A stretch of 64,000 bases of DNA from Bacteroidales bacterium (GCA_031262295.1 JAISIA010000007.1:1-64000), one strand, 5' to 3'; numbered from the stretch's first letter, positions 1 to 9,390 are shown. Translations and numbers: made by a program. The notes: generated by a model not told the origin, from the sequence alone.

Positions 1-28
1 CCGAAACTCCCCAAATTGGAAAACGCCA

Positions 29-60
29 TTTGCATTTGTCAAAATAATTTTATATCTTTG
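29..60 (+). promoter_or_regulatory. Repeat-borne Bacteroidota promoter, copy 1
   Basis: TTTG at 29-32, a 20-base spacer, then TATCTTTG at 53-60, an exact match to the TTTG/TAnnTTTG vegetative promoter of this phylum. The same boxes with the same 20-base spacing occur in both other copies of the long repeat. No gene on this strand follows; a transcript would run through the 21-bp array and converge on the NlpC gene. Confidence 0.6.
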
Positions 61-160
61 CCGAAACAAAGTTTCCTTTAAGGGCAATAAAGTCTTAATT
101 CTCCCAATACTTATTTTTATTTTTAATATCAAGATAATAGCTTAATTATTAGCTTATTAT

Positions 161-244
161 CTTTAAATAAATCTTCGTTTTAGAAAATTATTTCTTCGTT
201 TTAGCAAAATAAAACGCTGTTTTATTTAAATATTTCTTCGTTTT
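161..244. repeat. 21-bp tandem array, locus 1 (4 units)
   Basis: Four exact 21-base units, read on the minus strand as three AAAACGAAGAAATAATTT-type units and one AAAACAGCGTTTT-type unit. Boundaries fall at 161, 182, 203 and 224 with no slippage. It lies inside copy 1 of the long repeat. Confidence 0.9.
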
Positions 245-563
245 TTTCTGAAAAAATAAGGATTTTGTTTTTAAAATTAAATTTTTGGAAAATTATATTA
301 AAATTTGCTTGGATTATATTGAGGATTAATAAATTAAAAAATTGAAAAAATTTTAACAAATTTTGGAGTTGAGAAAGTTGAAAAAATGAAGAAATGTTAA
401 AAATTCTTGAAATTTTGTGTTTTTTACAAGGCTTAAATGTTAAAATTTGGGGATTTTGCGGGGAAATTTTGTTAATTTTTTTTCTGAAAAAATAAGATTT
501 AAATCTTTGTTTTTGTGGAATTGATTGTTAATTATTGCCTTCCTTATGCCAAGCGGTATTTAT

Positions 564-1343
564 TTATAGAACACGTTTTATTGATGAAAGGATGTGGGTT
601 TGTTTTTCCTTATTTTGAAATATGCCTTTTTCATTTATATAATCTATTCTTACCTGTCCAGAAGAATGTATTATTTTATTTTCTCCCATATAAATTCCAA
701 CATGTATTATTTTTTTATCCTCATTTTCAAAGAAACACAAATCCCCTTTTGCGGCATAATCTATTGAATTGATTGTTTCCCCTTGCAATGCCTGATCTTT
801 TGCATCTCTTAATAGGGTAATGCCAACTTGTTTGAAACATATCTGAGTAAAACCTGAACAATCTATTCCAAAAATACTTTTTCCACCCCAAAGATATGGA
901 GTAGAAAGATATTTTATTGCAATAGCCATAAGAGAAATTGCTCCTGATTTTGCTGTTAATTGCAAAGAGGCAGGAGATATTTCAAAAAGAATATTATTTA
1001 ATTGAAATTTCTGATTTATAATTTGACTACCAAAGTATATGGGATATATTATTTTCTCTTTTGTTTTCAAGTTGGTTTGAAAAATATATGCAATAGCATC
1101 CTTTGTAAATAACTTTGAAGAGGAGTTATACCAAACATATTCTTCTTCTTTTATTAGGATTACCTGTTTTTTTTCTACCCATCCTATATATTTATCCTCG
1201 TAATTTTCTATCAAAAACCAACTATCCCTTTCATCCAATATTGAAAAAACATCTCCAAAAAGAAGTTGTGATACCATTTCGCTGCTATGAGAAAAATCCC
1301 TTCTTATAGGAACTATGGCTAAATTGCAAAATCCATGTTTCAT
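564..1343 (-). CDS. NlpC/P60 (C40) peptidoglycan endopeptidase with SH3-like N-terminus
   Basis: A 259-residue protein that probably cleaves gamma-D-Glu-diamino acid bonds in cell-wall peptides. Residues about 10-110 form one or two SH3-like modules (DSWFLIE, GWVEKKQV). The C-terminal NlpC/P60 domain has the catalytic Cys in GIDCSGF (about residue 161), the His in HVGIYMG (about 213) and a following HSSG. There is no signal peptide, so it resembles cytoplasmic YkfC-like recycling enzymes. The ATG lies only three bases after the stop of the DUF4294 gene, so the two are cotranscribed. The family is clear; the exact substrate is inferred. Confidence 0.9.
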   Translation of the reverse strand: MKHGFCNLAIVPIRRDFSHSSEMVSQLLFGDVFSILDERDSWFLIENYEDKYIGWVEKKQVILIKEEEYVWYNSSSKLFTKDAIAYIFQTNLKTKEKIIYPIYFGSQIINQKFQLNNILFEISPASLQLTAKSGAISLMAIAIKYLSTPYLWGGKSIFGIDCSGFTQICFKQVGITLLRDAKDQALQGETINSIDYAAKGDLCFFENEDKKIIHVGIYMGENKIIHSSGQVRIDYINEKGIFQNKEKQTHILSSIKRVL

Positions 1344-1346
1344 CGG

Positions 1347-1934
1347 TTAAATTCTTTTGGTTTCTATTGCGAAAATAATTTTTTCTATCATCCTATCCTC
1401 ACTATTATTCTTTGGATCAAATTTTGTTCTTAGGTTATATCCGAATAATTTCCCCAAAGATTGATAGAAAAATGCACGAAAACTACCTCTTAATTCTTTA
1501 ACTAAGGTATAGGAATCGCTACCTGTTTGACGATCTATTAGTCTAATTAGGACCTTTCCTTGACTAAAAGAAAGTCTTTTTAGGCTTTTGGAAAATTTCA
1601 TATTAATTTCATCCTCTGCTTGCTTCATTAGTTTTTTCTTTTGTTTATCTGTCTTACCAATTAAAGCATAAGAATAGGAATCCAATAGCTTTCCTGCTTC
1701 TTTGGCATAAGGATAAGTTTTCTTTACATTCCTAATTAGTTTGGCGTATTTTATTTTTTCTTGCTCTGTTAGTGGAGATACATATCCCATAATCTCCACT
1801 CCCTTTAAGTATCCTATTGGAATGGTGTCTCCATTTATTATTGTTGCAAAACGAATTAATCTGTCTTTTTGAGAAAAACCAATAAAAGGCAGAAGAAAAA
1901 AGAATGTTATTATTATTAAATGTATTTTTTTCAT
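1347..1934 (-). CDS. DUF4294 family secreted protein
   Basis: A 195-residue protein with a clean signal peptide (residues 1 to about 21, ending FIGFSQ). The mature part matches the Bacteroidota-specific DUF4294 family in length and motifs: an INGDTIP segment near the start, then a helical charged region with YAKLIRNVKKTYPYA and a C-terminal FGYNLRTKFDP. No catalytic motif is evident, and the family has no assigned function that I know of. It sits between clpX (37 bp upstream) and the NlpC gene (3 bp downstream) on the same strand, suggesting an envelope role linked to the hydrolase. That link is inference from position only. Confidence 0.8.
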   Translation of the reverse strand: MKKIHLIIITFFFLLPFIGFSQKDRLIRFATIINGDTIPIGYLKGVEIMGYVSPLTEQEKIKYAKLIRNVKKTYPYAKEAGKLLDSYSYALIGKTDKQKKKLMKQAEDEINMKFSKSLKRLSFSQGKVLIRLIDRQTGSDSYTLVKELRGSFRAFFYQSLGKLFGYNLRTKFDPKNNSEDRMIEKIIFAIETKRI

Positions 1935-1970
1935 AATTAAATCCTTTATATGATAAATAAGGATTTACAA

Positions 1971-3185
1971 TTATTGTGCCAAAAACTTATCTTCAACAAG
2001 TTTTTTTGTTATTACAATTTCTTTTTTATTGCTTTGAGGGTATTCATACATTATATCGTTCATTACCTCTTCTAATAATCCTCTTAGACCTCTTGCTCCC
2101 AATTCATATTCTATTGCTCTTTGAACAAAAACATCTAAAGCCTCATCTGTAAAACTTAGTTTAATGCCATCCATTTCAAAAAGCTTTATATATTGTTTTA
2201 CTATTGCATTCTTAGGAAGGGTAAGTATGTTTTTAAGAGCATCTTTATCTAAGGGATCTAAATGAGTTAGTATAGGGAAACGTCCAACCAATTCAGGTAT
2301 TAATCCAAACTTTTTTATATCCTGAGGCTTTACATATTTTATTATATTATCTCTATCTATATTGTTTCTTTGCACCGCCTGGCCATAACCAATTGCATTG
2401 GATTTTAAACGTGAAGATATTATCCTATCTATATTATTGAAAGCACCTGCTGCAATAAAGAGAATATTTTTTGTATCCACAGCTATTAGTTTTTGTTCTG
2501 GATGTTTCCTTCCTCCTTGTGGAGGGACTTGAACTATGCTTCCTTCTAATAGTTTTAGTAGTGCTTGTTGAACACCTTCACCACTTACATCACGAGTTAT
2601 TGAAGGGCTGTCACTCTTTCTTGCAATTTTGTCTATTTCATCAATAAAAACTATTCCTCTTTCTGCTTTTCTAACATCGTAGTCTGAGGCTTGAAGCAAT
2701 CGAGTAAGGATTGTTTCAACGTCTTCTCCAACATATCCTGCCTCAGTTAGAACTGTTGCATCTGCTATTGCAAAAGGAACGTTTAACATTCTTGCTATTG
2801 TACGAGCCAAAAGAGTTTTTCCAGTTCCCGTTTGACCAATTATGATTATATTAGATTTATCTATTTCTACCTCGTCTTTATTATTCTTATTTTTTGAAAA
2901 ATAATTCAATCTTTTATAATGATTATATACTGCAACAGAAAGTATTTTTTTTGCCTTATCTTGTCCAATTACATATTGATCTAAGTATTCCTTTATTTGT
3001 TTTGGAGTTTTTAATTCCAAATCTTCTATAAATTTATCTTCATTTATTTTCTTTACCTTTTCAGACCATTCATGTAGTTTGTCAATACATTCATTACATA
3101 TATTTACTTGATAGGATTGAAAAATAAATTCAACTTCGTTTTCTGTTTTTCCACAAATTGAACAATGTAGTTTCTGTTTTGTCAT
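1971..3185 (-). CDS. clpX: ATP-dependent Clp protease ATP-binding subunit ClpX
   Basis: A 404-residue AAA+ unfoldase that feeds tagged substrates to ClpP. The N-terminal zinc-binding domain has two Cys pairs (CSIC near residue 8, CNEC near 30). The ATPase core shows Walker A GQTGTGKT, the pore loop GYVGED, Walker B IVFIDEID and the sensor region [11 protein letters not shown]; the C-terminal small domain has [10 protein letters not shown]. Length is normal for the family. In many bacteria clpX follows clpP, but here the upstream neighbour is a sugar transporter and no clpP is in the window. The start codon is ATG just before the zinc finger. Confidence 0.98.
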   Translation of the reverse strand: MTKQKLHCSICGKTENEVEFIFQSYQVNICNECIDKLHEWSEKVKKINEDKFIEDLELKTPKQIKEYLDQYVIGQDKAKKILSVAVYNHYKRLNYFSKNKNNKDEVEIDKSNIIIIGQTGTGKTLLARTIARMLNVPFAIADATVLTEAGYVGEDVETILTRLLQASDYDVRKAERGIVFIDEIDKIARKSDSPSITRDVSGEGVQQALLKLLEGSIVQVPPQGGRKHPEQKLIAVDTKNILFIAAGAFNNIDRIISSRLKSNAIGYGQAVQRNNIDRDNIIKYVKPQDIKKFGLIPELVGRFPILTHLDPLDKDALKNILTLPKNAIVKQYIKLFEMDGIKLSFTDEALDVFVQRAIEYELGARGLRGLLEEVMNDIMYEYPQSNKKEIVITKKLVEDKFLAQ

Positions 3186-3216
3186 GTTTTTTTTATTAGT
3201 TTTTATGTATTATTTT

Positions 3217-4470
3217 TTAAATTTCCTTACCTATTTTATGTCCTTTCAAAGAGTAGAATGCAATAAATAAATAACAAGGAATAAGTATTAAATATGGGAT
3301 ATGTCTATTATCAATTGCCGTTGCCCACCATCCATATATTAATGGTAGGATTGCTCCTCCTGCAATAGCCATAATTAGAAGTGCAGAAGCAACAGCGGTA
3401 TGCGAACCTAACTTTTCAATAGCCAAAGGCCAAATTCCCGGCCACATCATAGCGTGAGCAAAACTTAAAAGAATAATAAATACAACCGAAGTTATGCCTG
3501 AAAAACTTAGAGCAAGGATTGAAAATATTATACCCAAAATTGCAGATATTGTTAAGGCAATACTTTGACTTATATACTTTGGAACAAGAACAATTCCTAA
3601 TAGATAGCCAAAGGTTAGGGCAATTAAACTAAAAGAAGGCAACTTTGTAGCAATATCACTTTCTATGTTTTGACTTATTGAATAAAGACTTAAAGTGTCA
3701 ATTGCAATAACCTCAACTCCCACATATAAAAACAAAGTTATAACTCCAAGCCATAGATATGGGAAATTAAATATTGTTTTCTTGTTTTCTTTTTCTTTGT
3801 TTATGCTCTCCTCATTTTTTATTTCTGGTAATTTGGCAAGCAAAACCATAAAGGCAAGAAGAATTAAACCAGCTGCAATTCCAATATATGGAGGTATTAT
3901 TCTTTGGGTTAGAAGTGTTAATTCCATTTCTTTTTCATAGCCACTTAATTTTAGAATTTCTTTACTTATTGTTTCCATATCGGAAAACAAAACATTTGAA
4001 AGCCACAAAATGCCTACAATTCCTGCAATTTTATTAAACAAGCCCATTATACTCATTCTCTTTGCCGCAGATTCAATAGGTCCTAATATAGTTACATAAG
4101 GATTAACGGCAGTTTGCAAAAGAGCTAACCCTGTTCCTTGAAGAAAAAGCCCTAAAAGAAATATCCTATAATCTCTAAGATTTGCCGCAGGAATAAATAT
4201 TATTGAACCCAATGCCATAATCAAAAGTCCAAAAGCCATACCCCTTGCAAAACCTGTTTTCTTTAAAAGATAGGAAGAAGGTAATGCCATAACAAAATAT
4301 GACATATAGAATGCAAATGTAACAAGGTAGGATTGCGAATCATTTAATTGACATGCCTCTCTAAGAAATGGTATAAGGACACTATTTAGCCAAGTTATGA
4401 AACCAAATATAAAATATAATACACCAATTATTGATAAACTAAAAACAAGTTTTTTATTATTCTGAGTCAT
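3217..4470 (-). CDS. FucP/GluP-type MFS sugar transporter
   Basis: A 417-residue inner-membrane protein with 12 predicted hydrophobic segments, matching the fucose/glucose/galactose:H+ symporter branch of the major facilitator superfamily. Typical features are the N-terminal FGFITWLNSVLIPFL segment, the QTAVNPYVTILG motif after helix 4 and the MWPGIWPLAIEKLG stretch late in the protein. A charged loop rich in Lys and Glu (about residues 215-235) separates the two six-helix halves. It is 31 bp upstream of clpX on the same strand, but a functional link is not evident. Substrate cannot be fixed from sequence alone; glucose, galactose or fucose are all possible. Confidence 0.88.
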   Translation of the reverse strand: MTQNNKKLVFSLSIIGVLYFIFGFITWLNSVLIPFLREACQLNDSQSYLVTFAFYMSYFVMALPSSYLLKKTGFARGMAFGLLIMALGSIIFIPAANLRDYRIFLLGLFLQGTGLALLQTAVNPYVTILGPIESAAKRMSIMGLFNKIAGIVGILWLSNVLFSDMETISKEILKLSGYEKEMELTLLTQRIIPPYIGIAAGLILLAFMVLLAKLPEIKNEESINKEKENKKTIFNFPYLWLGVITLFLYVGVEVIAIDTLSLYSISQNIESDIATKLPSFSLIALTFGYLLGIVLVPKYISQSIALTISAILGIIFSILALSFSGITSVVFIILLSFAHAMMWPGIWPLAIEKLGSHTAVASALLIMAIAGGAILPLIYGWWATAIDNRHIPYLILIPCYLFIAFYSLKGHKIGKEI

Positions 4471-4512
4471 AATTTATGTTTTATTTTTCTTAACAATACT
4501 CTAAGCAAATAA

Positions 4513-5931
4513 CTATTTACCCCTTCCTTGTGCAATTATAATAAATGTATATAGAAGAATTTTTATATCGGTTGCAACAGAAAGATTTTCTATATAAAGA
4601 AGGTCATATTTCAAACGCTCAACCATCTCATCCACATTTTCAGCATATCCAAATTTAACCTGCCCCCAAGAAGTTATTCCCGGCTTAACCTTCCTCAATA
4701 ACATATATTCAGGAGCACGTTTTACTATTTGGTCAATGAAATATTGTCTTTCTGGACGAGGTCCAACCAAAGACATAGTTCCTATTAGTACATTATAGAA
4801 TTGTGGAATTTCATCCAAACGAACCTTTCTCATAAATTTGCCAAAAGGAGTTATCCTACTATCGCTATCAGAAGAAAGCATAGGCAAGCCATCCTTCTCT
4901 GCATTTACATACATTGAACGAAACTTGTGCATATTAAAAGCCTTACCCCTATATCCTATCCTTTCCTGAGAATAGAATATTGGTCCCTTTGAAGTACATT
5001 TTATAATGATGGCAGTTATTAAATAAACAGGAGCAAGGATTATCATAGCCAAAATAGAAAAAACTATATCCATTAAACGCTTTATTACCTTTTGCCAATT
5101 ATCTAAAACTTCATTTGAAACTAATACTAATGGAGTTTGAAATATTGAAGAAATCTTTACCCTTCCTAAAAGTATATCTTTGGTTTGTGCTGATATTTTT
5201 ATAAGGACATTATTATTTGTTTCAATATCTGTTATTATACTATGCAGGTCATCTTCATATTGAGTATCTAAGGCAATAATAATTTCTTCCACCTTATTAT
5301 TCTGAATTATTCTATCTATATCTTTATAATCTCCCATAGAAGGTAGGAACTCTGATAAGCCGTTTTGGGTATTTCCATAATTGACATAGCCAATTATTTT
5401 ATTACCTGAGGAGATTTCTTGGTTTTCTATATCATTGTATAGCTTTAATGCGGTTGGATTATTACCTATTATAATTGTTGGAAAACCTATTATCTTTTTG
5501 TGAATCTTCCTTGCAGCTATAGTTGTTATTACTAAACGAGGAATATATGTTAGACTGAAATGTGTAATAAAAAGAATGAAAAAAGAGAAGTAATAGTTCT
5601 TATATGATTGTATTTGATCGTCCAATAGGAATGCAAAAAATAGTATAATAACTCCAAATATGCTTATAAAAAATGTTTGACTTAATTCTTTTAGTCTTGA
5701 TTTCCTATACGGATCTGTATATGTTCCTTGACAAAAATATAAGAATACCCAAAAAAGAGGAATAAATACTAAACCCTTATATAAATTGGTATCAACAAAA
5801 ACAAGATTTATATCCTTAAATTCTCCTACATCAATGCTTATTTTTCTAAAAACAAAAAACAAACTCCACGCAAAAATTGAGGATATTACATCAGAAACTA
5901 TGTATTTTATGCTTTGAGCATTTTTATTCAT
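4513..5931 (-). CDS. Polyprenyl glycosylphosphotransferase (WcaJ/WbaP-like)
   Basis: A 472-residue membrane enzyme that starts surface-polysaccharide synthesis by moving a sugar-1-phosphate from a nucleotide sugar to undecaprenyl phosphate. Residues 1-140 hold four or five membrane helices, 150-250 a Rossmann-like domain (IIGNNPTALKLYND), and about 285 a re-entrant helix precedes the catalytic bacterial sugar transferase domain with MHKFRSM, RLDEIPQFYNVL and GPRPERQYF. Full family length. The lipoprotein gene upstream is on the same strand; the flippase at 7.7 kb is on the other side of pcm. It may begin O-antigen, capsule or exopolysaccharide; which sugar is transferred is unknown. Confidence 0.92.
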   Translation of the reverse strand: MNKNAQSIKYIVSDVISSIFAWSLFFVFRKISIDVGEFKDINLVFVDTNLYKGLVFIPLFWVFLYFCQGTYTDPYRKSRLKELSQTFFISIFGVIILFFAFLLDDQIQSYKNYYFSFFILFITHFSLTYIPRLVITTIAARKIHKKIIGFPTIIIGNNPTALKLYNDIENQEISSGNKIIGYVNYGNTQNGLSEFLPSMGDYKDIDRIIQNNKVEEIIIALDTQYEDDLHSIITDIETNNNVLIKISAQTKDILLGRVKISSIFQTPLVLVSNEVLDNWQKVIKRLMDIVFSILAMIILAPVYLITAIIIKCTSKGPIFYSQERIGYRGKAFNMHKFRSMYVNAEKDGLPMLSSDSDSRITPFGKFMRKVRLDEIPQFYNVLIGTMSLVGPRPERQYFIDQIVKRAPEYMLLRKVKPGITSWGQVKFGYAENVDEMVERLKYDLLYIENLSVATDIKILLYTFIIIAQGRGK

Positions 5932-5969
5932 TACAAAGAAAGACTTAGAAAATATTTTATTTAATTCAA

Positions 5970-6896
5970 TTAATTATTGGGTCTGTGAATAACCTTTATA
6001 TTGTCAATATAAACCCAACCATTGTCAATATTATTGGGATTTTGAGGATAGAAATAAACTTTAAAATTGTTTGGATAGCCCATTTGTTGCCAAACTTTCC
6101 CTAATACAATATATACTTTTTGCCATCCCTTATCCTTATTTGCATATAAAGTCATAGCATTTATATATTGCACAGCAGAGGATGAAGAATATCTTCCCGA
6201 TAATCCAACACCAAAAGGAACATTACACCAATAATCCATCTCTAAAATCAAAGATGAATAGTTGTTAGAGTATATAGAGTCGGAGATTATCCTATATGTA
6301 CTTTGATCTTTCCCTATATACATGGCTCCACAATAAGAACCATAAGCAACAGTATCTAAATTATTACATTTTACAATAAGGTTACTATCGCTTGATACAT
6401 TATCTGTGGTGAAATTTAAGTAGGGATTTTCAAACAATTCTGTTAAGGCAAACACTGTTATATCGTCTCTATACCTTATATCTATTGTATCTATCTCTAT
6501 TGTTTTTCCTTCAACCAAATCATAATCTTGAGATAAATAGGTATAAAAAGGATATTCTGTCCTTGTCATAGCAATACCATTTAGTTTTACACCAGGACGG
6601 ACATCTATCTTATGTTTTCCTCTTTCTAAGATTGGCACATTTGCAGGCAAAGTATATGTTCCAATATACTCATTATCCACATAAATCCACGCATCCGATA
6701 TTTCTGCACTTTGAAATCCATCAACAGAACTTTCATTTATTGCAGGATTTTCTACCAAAGAAAAACCCTTCACGTATATAAAAGAAGGAGTTTGTTGATC
6801 TCCTACAAATTCATTACAACCAACAAAACTAAAAATCACAAATACTAAAAAGGTCAATAAAAAAACCTTATTTCCTAAATGTAGAACCTTTCTCAT
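5970..6896 (-). CDS. Unrecognised lipoprotein with C-terminal beta-sandwich-like region
   Basis: A 308-residue lipoprotein: a hydrophobic signal ends in the lipobox FSFVGC with the acylated Cys near residue 27. Asp is absent just after the Cys, so surface or outer-membrane location is possible. Residues about 35-110 resemble a PEGA-like or Ig-like stretch (YVDNEYIGTYTLPANV). The C-terminal 150 residues look like a carbohydrate-binding beta-sandwich, ending GWVYIDNIKVI, a common last strand of galactose-binding folds. I do not recognise a family. It is 38 bp upstream of the glycosylphosphotransferase and probably cotranscribed with it, so a role at the cell surface is likely but not shown. Confidence 0.7.
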   Translation of the reverse strand: MRKVLHLGNKVFLLTFLVFVIFSFVGCNEFVGDQQTPSFIYVKGFSLVENPAINESSVDGFQSAEISDAWIYVDNEYIGTYTLPANVPILERGKHKIDVRPGVKLNGIAMTRTEYPFYTYLSQDYDLVEGKTIEIDTIDIRYRDDITVFALTELFENPYLNFTTDNVSSDSNLIVKCNNLDTVAYGSYCGAMYIGKDQSTYRIISDSIYSNNYSSLILEMDYWCNVPFGVGLSGRYSSSSAVQYINAMTLYANKDKGWQKVYIVLGKVWQQMGYPNNFKVYFYPQNPNNIDNGWVYIDNIKVIHRPNN

Positions 6897-7044
6897 AATA
6901 AAAAGATTATTTAAAGATAAATGCTATAAGCCTTTTTTCATCTTAATAAAGGCATAAAAACAATAGGCAAAGGTATAGTTTTTTTATGAATTATTCTTTC
7001 TCTTATATAAGTTCTTTGTATTTTCGCAGTCAAAAATACAATTC

Positions 7045-7692
7045 ATGATTATTGACACTTATAAGCACAAAGGATTAAGGCGTAATTTAGTATCTATTCT
7101 TAAAGAAAAGGGAATAACAGATAAAGAGGTATTGAATGCAATTAATGTTGTTCCTCGTCATATCTTTTTAGAATCATCCGTTTTGGATAGTATGGCATAC
7201 GAAGATAAGGCTCTACCAATAGGAAATAAGCAAACCATTTCACAGCCTTCAACAGTTGCATTCCAGACTCAGCTATTAGATATTCATCCAAATGAGAAAA
7301 TACTTGAAGTTGGAACAGGTTCAGGTTATCAAAGTGCGATTCTATGCCAAATGAAAGCAAGAGTTTTTACAATAGAAAGACACAAAAATCTTCACCTTAG
7401 AGCAAAGGCTATATTAGAATCACAAAAATATCCAGTGAAATGTTTTTTCGGAGACGGATATAAAGGAATTGATATTTACGCTCCTTTTGATAAAATAATA
7501 ATAACTTGTGGTGCAAGCAGCATTCCAAATGAATTAATAAACCAATTAAAGGTTGGAGGTTTAATGGTAGTACCTTTGGGAGAGGAAACACAAACTATGT
7601 TTCGCATAACAAAAAAATCAGAGACAGAATTAATAAAAGAAGAGTTTGGAGACTTTAAATTTGTCCCTATGTTAAAGGATAGAGTAGGATAA
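7045..7692 (+). CDS. pcm: Protein-L-isoaspartate O-methyltransferase
   Basis: A 215-residue SAM-dependent methyltransferase that repairs isoaspartyl residues in aged proteins. Diagnostic features are the TISQPSTVAFQTQLL segment that recognises the damaged residue, motif I EVGTGSGYQSAIL for SAM binding (about residue 90), and the late GGLMVVPLG strand. Length is right for the family. It is transcribed divergently from the lipoprotein gene, with about 150 bp between them; a near-match promoter box TATTTTCG lies at 7019-7026. The flippase gene begins 23 bp after its stop, so the two may form an operon, though no shared function is obvious. Confidence 0.95.
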   Translation: MIIDTYKHKGLRRNLVSILKEKGITDKEVLNAINVVPRHIFLESSVLDSMAYEDKALPIGNKQTISQPSTVAFQTQLLDIHPNEKILEVGTGSGYQSAILCQMKARVFTIERHKNLHLRAKAILESQKYPVKCFFGDGYKGIDIYAPFDKIIITCGASSIPNELINQLKVGGLMVVPLGEETQTMFRITKKSETELIKEEFGDFKFVPMLKDRVG

Positions 7693-7715
7693 TTATTCTT
7701 TTAAAAAGTATTATT

Positions 7716-9209
7716 ATGAGTGATATTACAACATTAGCAAAACAAACTGCAATATATGGAATACCCACAATTGTAGGACGCTTTCTAAACTATTTCCTTG
7801 TCCCATTATACACCTATAATATAGCAACCCAAAATTATGGAATAGTAAGTGAGTTGTATGCTTATATAGCTTTCTTAATGGTTATCCTAACTTATGGAAT
7901 GGAGACTGCTTTTTTCCGTTATTGGCAAACAGAAAACAATAAGCAAATTGTTTATAATACGGCTCTATTATCCTTAATTGTATCAACTTCATTATTCATA
8001 ATTATAACTTTTTTATTTATAAATCCCATTTCATCCTTATTGGAATATGAAAATCATAAGAATTACATAGTTCTTTTCCTATTAATCCTTGCATTGGATG
8101 CTCTTCGTGCTATCCCTTATGCCCTATTAAGACAATTGCAAAAGGCAAAACGTTTTGCCTTTATAAAAACTATGGACATCTTTTCAAACATTGCTTTTAA
8201 TCTTTTTTTCATTTTACTTTGTCCAATTTTATATAAAAATCAAAATATTCTTTTTTCTTGGTTTAACCCTAATGATTTAGTTTTATATATCTTTGTTTCT
8301 AATCTATTGGCTTCACTTATTGCCTGTCTTTTATTATTACCCGAATTCTTAAAATTTAGGTATAACGTTAGTTTTTCCTTATTAAAGAAAATGCTAATTT
8401 ATGGTTTTCCTGTTATGATTGGAGGTTTGGCAGGAATGATTAATGAAACCTTTGACCGCATAGCCTTAAAACATATCATAAGTGTTCCAAGCAATATAAC
8501 AGATGCAAAAGATGTGATGGATTATAAGATGAGTCAATTGGGAATTTACGGAGCTTGCTACAAACTTTCAATAATTATAAGTTTGTTTATACAGGCTTTT
8601 AAGTTTGCAGCAGAGCCTTTCTTCTTTTCAAAGATGAAAAAGGAGGATGCAAAGAAGACCTATTCCAATGTTATGACCTTTTTTGTAATGTTTCTCTCAT
8701 TAGTTTTTCTTGGAGTTATGGGATATATGGATATATTCAAATATTTTATTGGTCAAGATTATAGAATAGGACTAAAAGTTGTGCCAATACTTTTGGGAGC
8801 AAATATTTTCTTGGGCATATATTATAACCTTAGTATATGGTATAAAGTGACAGATAAGACAAAATTTGGAGCTATTATTTCAATAATTGGAGCTGTAATA
8901 ACACTTACACTAAATTACGTTTTAATTCCAATATTTGGTTATATGGGTGCAGGATGGACAACATTTATATGCTATTTTTCAATTGCAATTATATGCTATT
9001 TCTTGGGACAAAAGTTCTATAAAATAAATTATAACATAAAACACATCATCATTTATATGTTTTCTGCACTTATATTATTTATAATAATGTATAATGTCAA
9101 AATTAATAATAGCATATTATCAATTTTATTCAACACAATATTAATTCTCATTTTTATAATAGAGGCATACTTTCTTGATATAAGAAAATTAATAATCCAA
9201 AAGAAATAA
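7716..9209 (+). CDS. Oligosaccharide flippase, Wzx/MVF family
   Basis: A 497-residue protein with about 14 membrane helices and few charged residues, typical of polysaccharide exporters that flip undecaprenyl-linked oligosaccharide across the inner membrane. The N-terminus (TLAKQTAIYGIPTIVGRFLNYFLVPLYT) is the usual start of this Bacteroidota family, and GFPVMIGGLAGMINETFDR is the conserved start of the second half. A roughly 20-residue insert after HIISVPSNI is also seen in Bacteroidota members. It could act with the glycosylphosphotransferase at 4.5 kb. The alternative, a lipid II flippase of MurJ type, is less likely given the motifs. Confidence 0.88.
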   Translation: MSDITTLAKQTAIYGIPTIVGRFLNYFLVPLYTYNIATQNYGIVSELYAYIAFLMVILTYGMETAFFRYWQTENNKQIVYNTALLSLIVSTSLFIIITFLFINPISSLLEYENHKNYIVLFLLILALDALRAIPYALLRQLQKAKRFAFIKTMDIFSNIAFNLFFILLCPILYKNQNILFSWFNPNDLVLYIFVSNLLASLIACLLLLPEFLKFRYNVSFSLLKKMLIYGFPVMIGGLAGMINETFDRIALKHIISVPSNITDAKDVMDYKMSQLGIYGACYKLSIIISLFIQAFKFAAEPFFFSKMKKEDAKKTYSNVMTFFVMFLSLVFLGVMGYMDIFKYFIGQDYRIGLKVVPILLGANIFLGIYYNLSIWYKVTDKTKFGAIISIIGAVITLTLNYVLIPIFGYMGAGWTTFICYFSIAIICYFLGQKFYKINYNIKHIIIYMFSALILFIIMYNVKINNSILSILFNTILILIFIIEAYFLDIRKLIIQKK

Positions 9210-9220
9210 TTCCTTTTTTT

Positions 9221-9266
9221 GTCGGCAACCGACCCGCAACGGGCATTTAGTTATCCTTACGGAAAT
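9221..9266 (+). repeat. CAA-triloop hairpin module, double
   Basis: GTCGG-CAA-CCGAC (9221-9233) runs directly into a second hairpin CCCG-CAA-CGGG (9233-9243), followed by TTATCCTTACGGAA. Stem bases differ between the two hairpins but both still pair and both keep a CAA loop. Confidence 0.75.
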
Positions 9267-9310
9267 AAAGAATATTACATTTATATATTAATAATTTTAT
9301 AAAAATAAAA
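9251..9310. repeat. About 60-bp direct repeat, left copy
   Basis: The sequence from ATCCTTACGGAA through AATATTACATTTATATATTA to the AAAATAAAA before the 21-bp array recurs at 9421-9484 with only a few changes. The two copies bracket the 21-bp array at this locus. Confidence 0.8.
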
Positions 9311-9390
9311 CGCTGTTTTAATTTACTAAAACGAAGAAATAATTTATTAAAACGAAGAAATAATTTTCTAAAACGCTGTTTTAATTTACT
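9307..9390. repeat. 21-bp tandem array, locus 2 (4 units)
   Basis: Units start at 9307, 9328, 9349 and 9370. The outer two are the AAAACGCTGTTTT variant and the inner two the AAAACGAAGAAAT variant; all four share the TAATTT tail and are exactly 21 bases. A hairpin module follows immediately at 9403. Confidence 0.92.

Larger units (their letters stand above)
29..480 (+). repeat. Long composite intergenic repeat, copy 1
   Basis: This is the plus-oriented copy of a repeat that recurs inverted at about 32.2 kb and 42.1 kb. In order it holds a promoter (29-60), a CCTTTAAGG hairpin, a CAAGATAATA...TTATTATTAGCTTATTAT block, a 21-bp tandem array (161-244), a TTTTTTTCTGAAAAAATAAGG block and an AT-rich tail with several AATGTTAAAA motifs. 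The same blocks in the same order can be read in the other two copies. No open reading frame of note lies inside. Homology with the other copies starts close to the -33 box. The 3' edge is gradual, so the end coordinate is approximate. Confidence 0.85.

Noticed and set aside
515-772. Plus-strand 85-residue ORF
   Set aside because: It overlaps the 3' end of the NlpC gene on the other strand, which has clear family motifs; the ORF product is low-complexity Phe/Leu.
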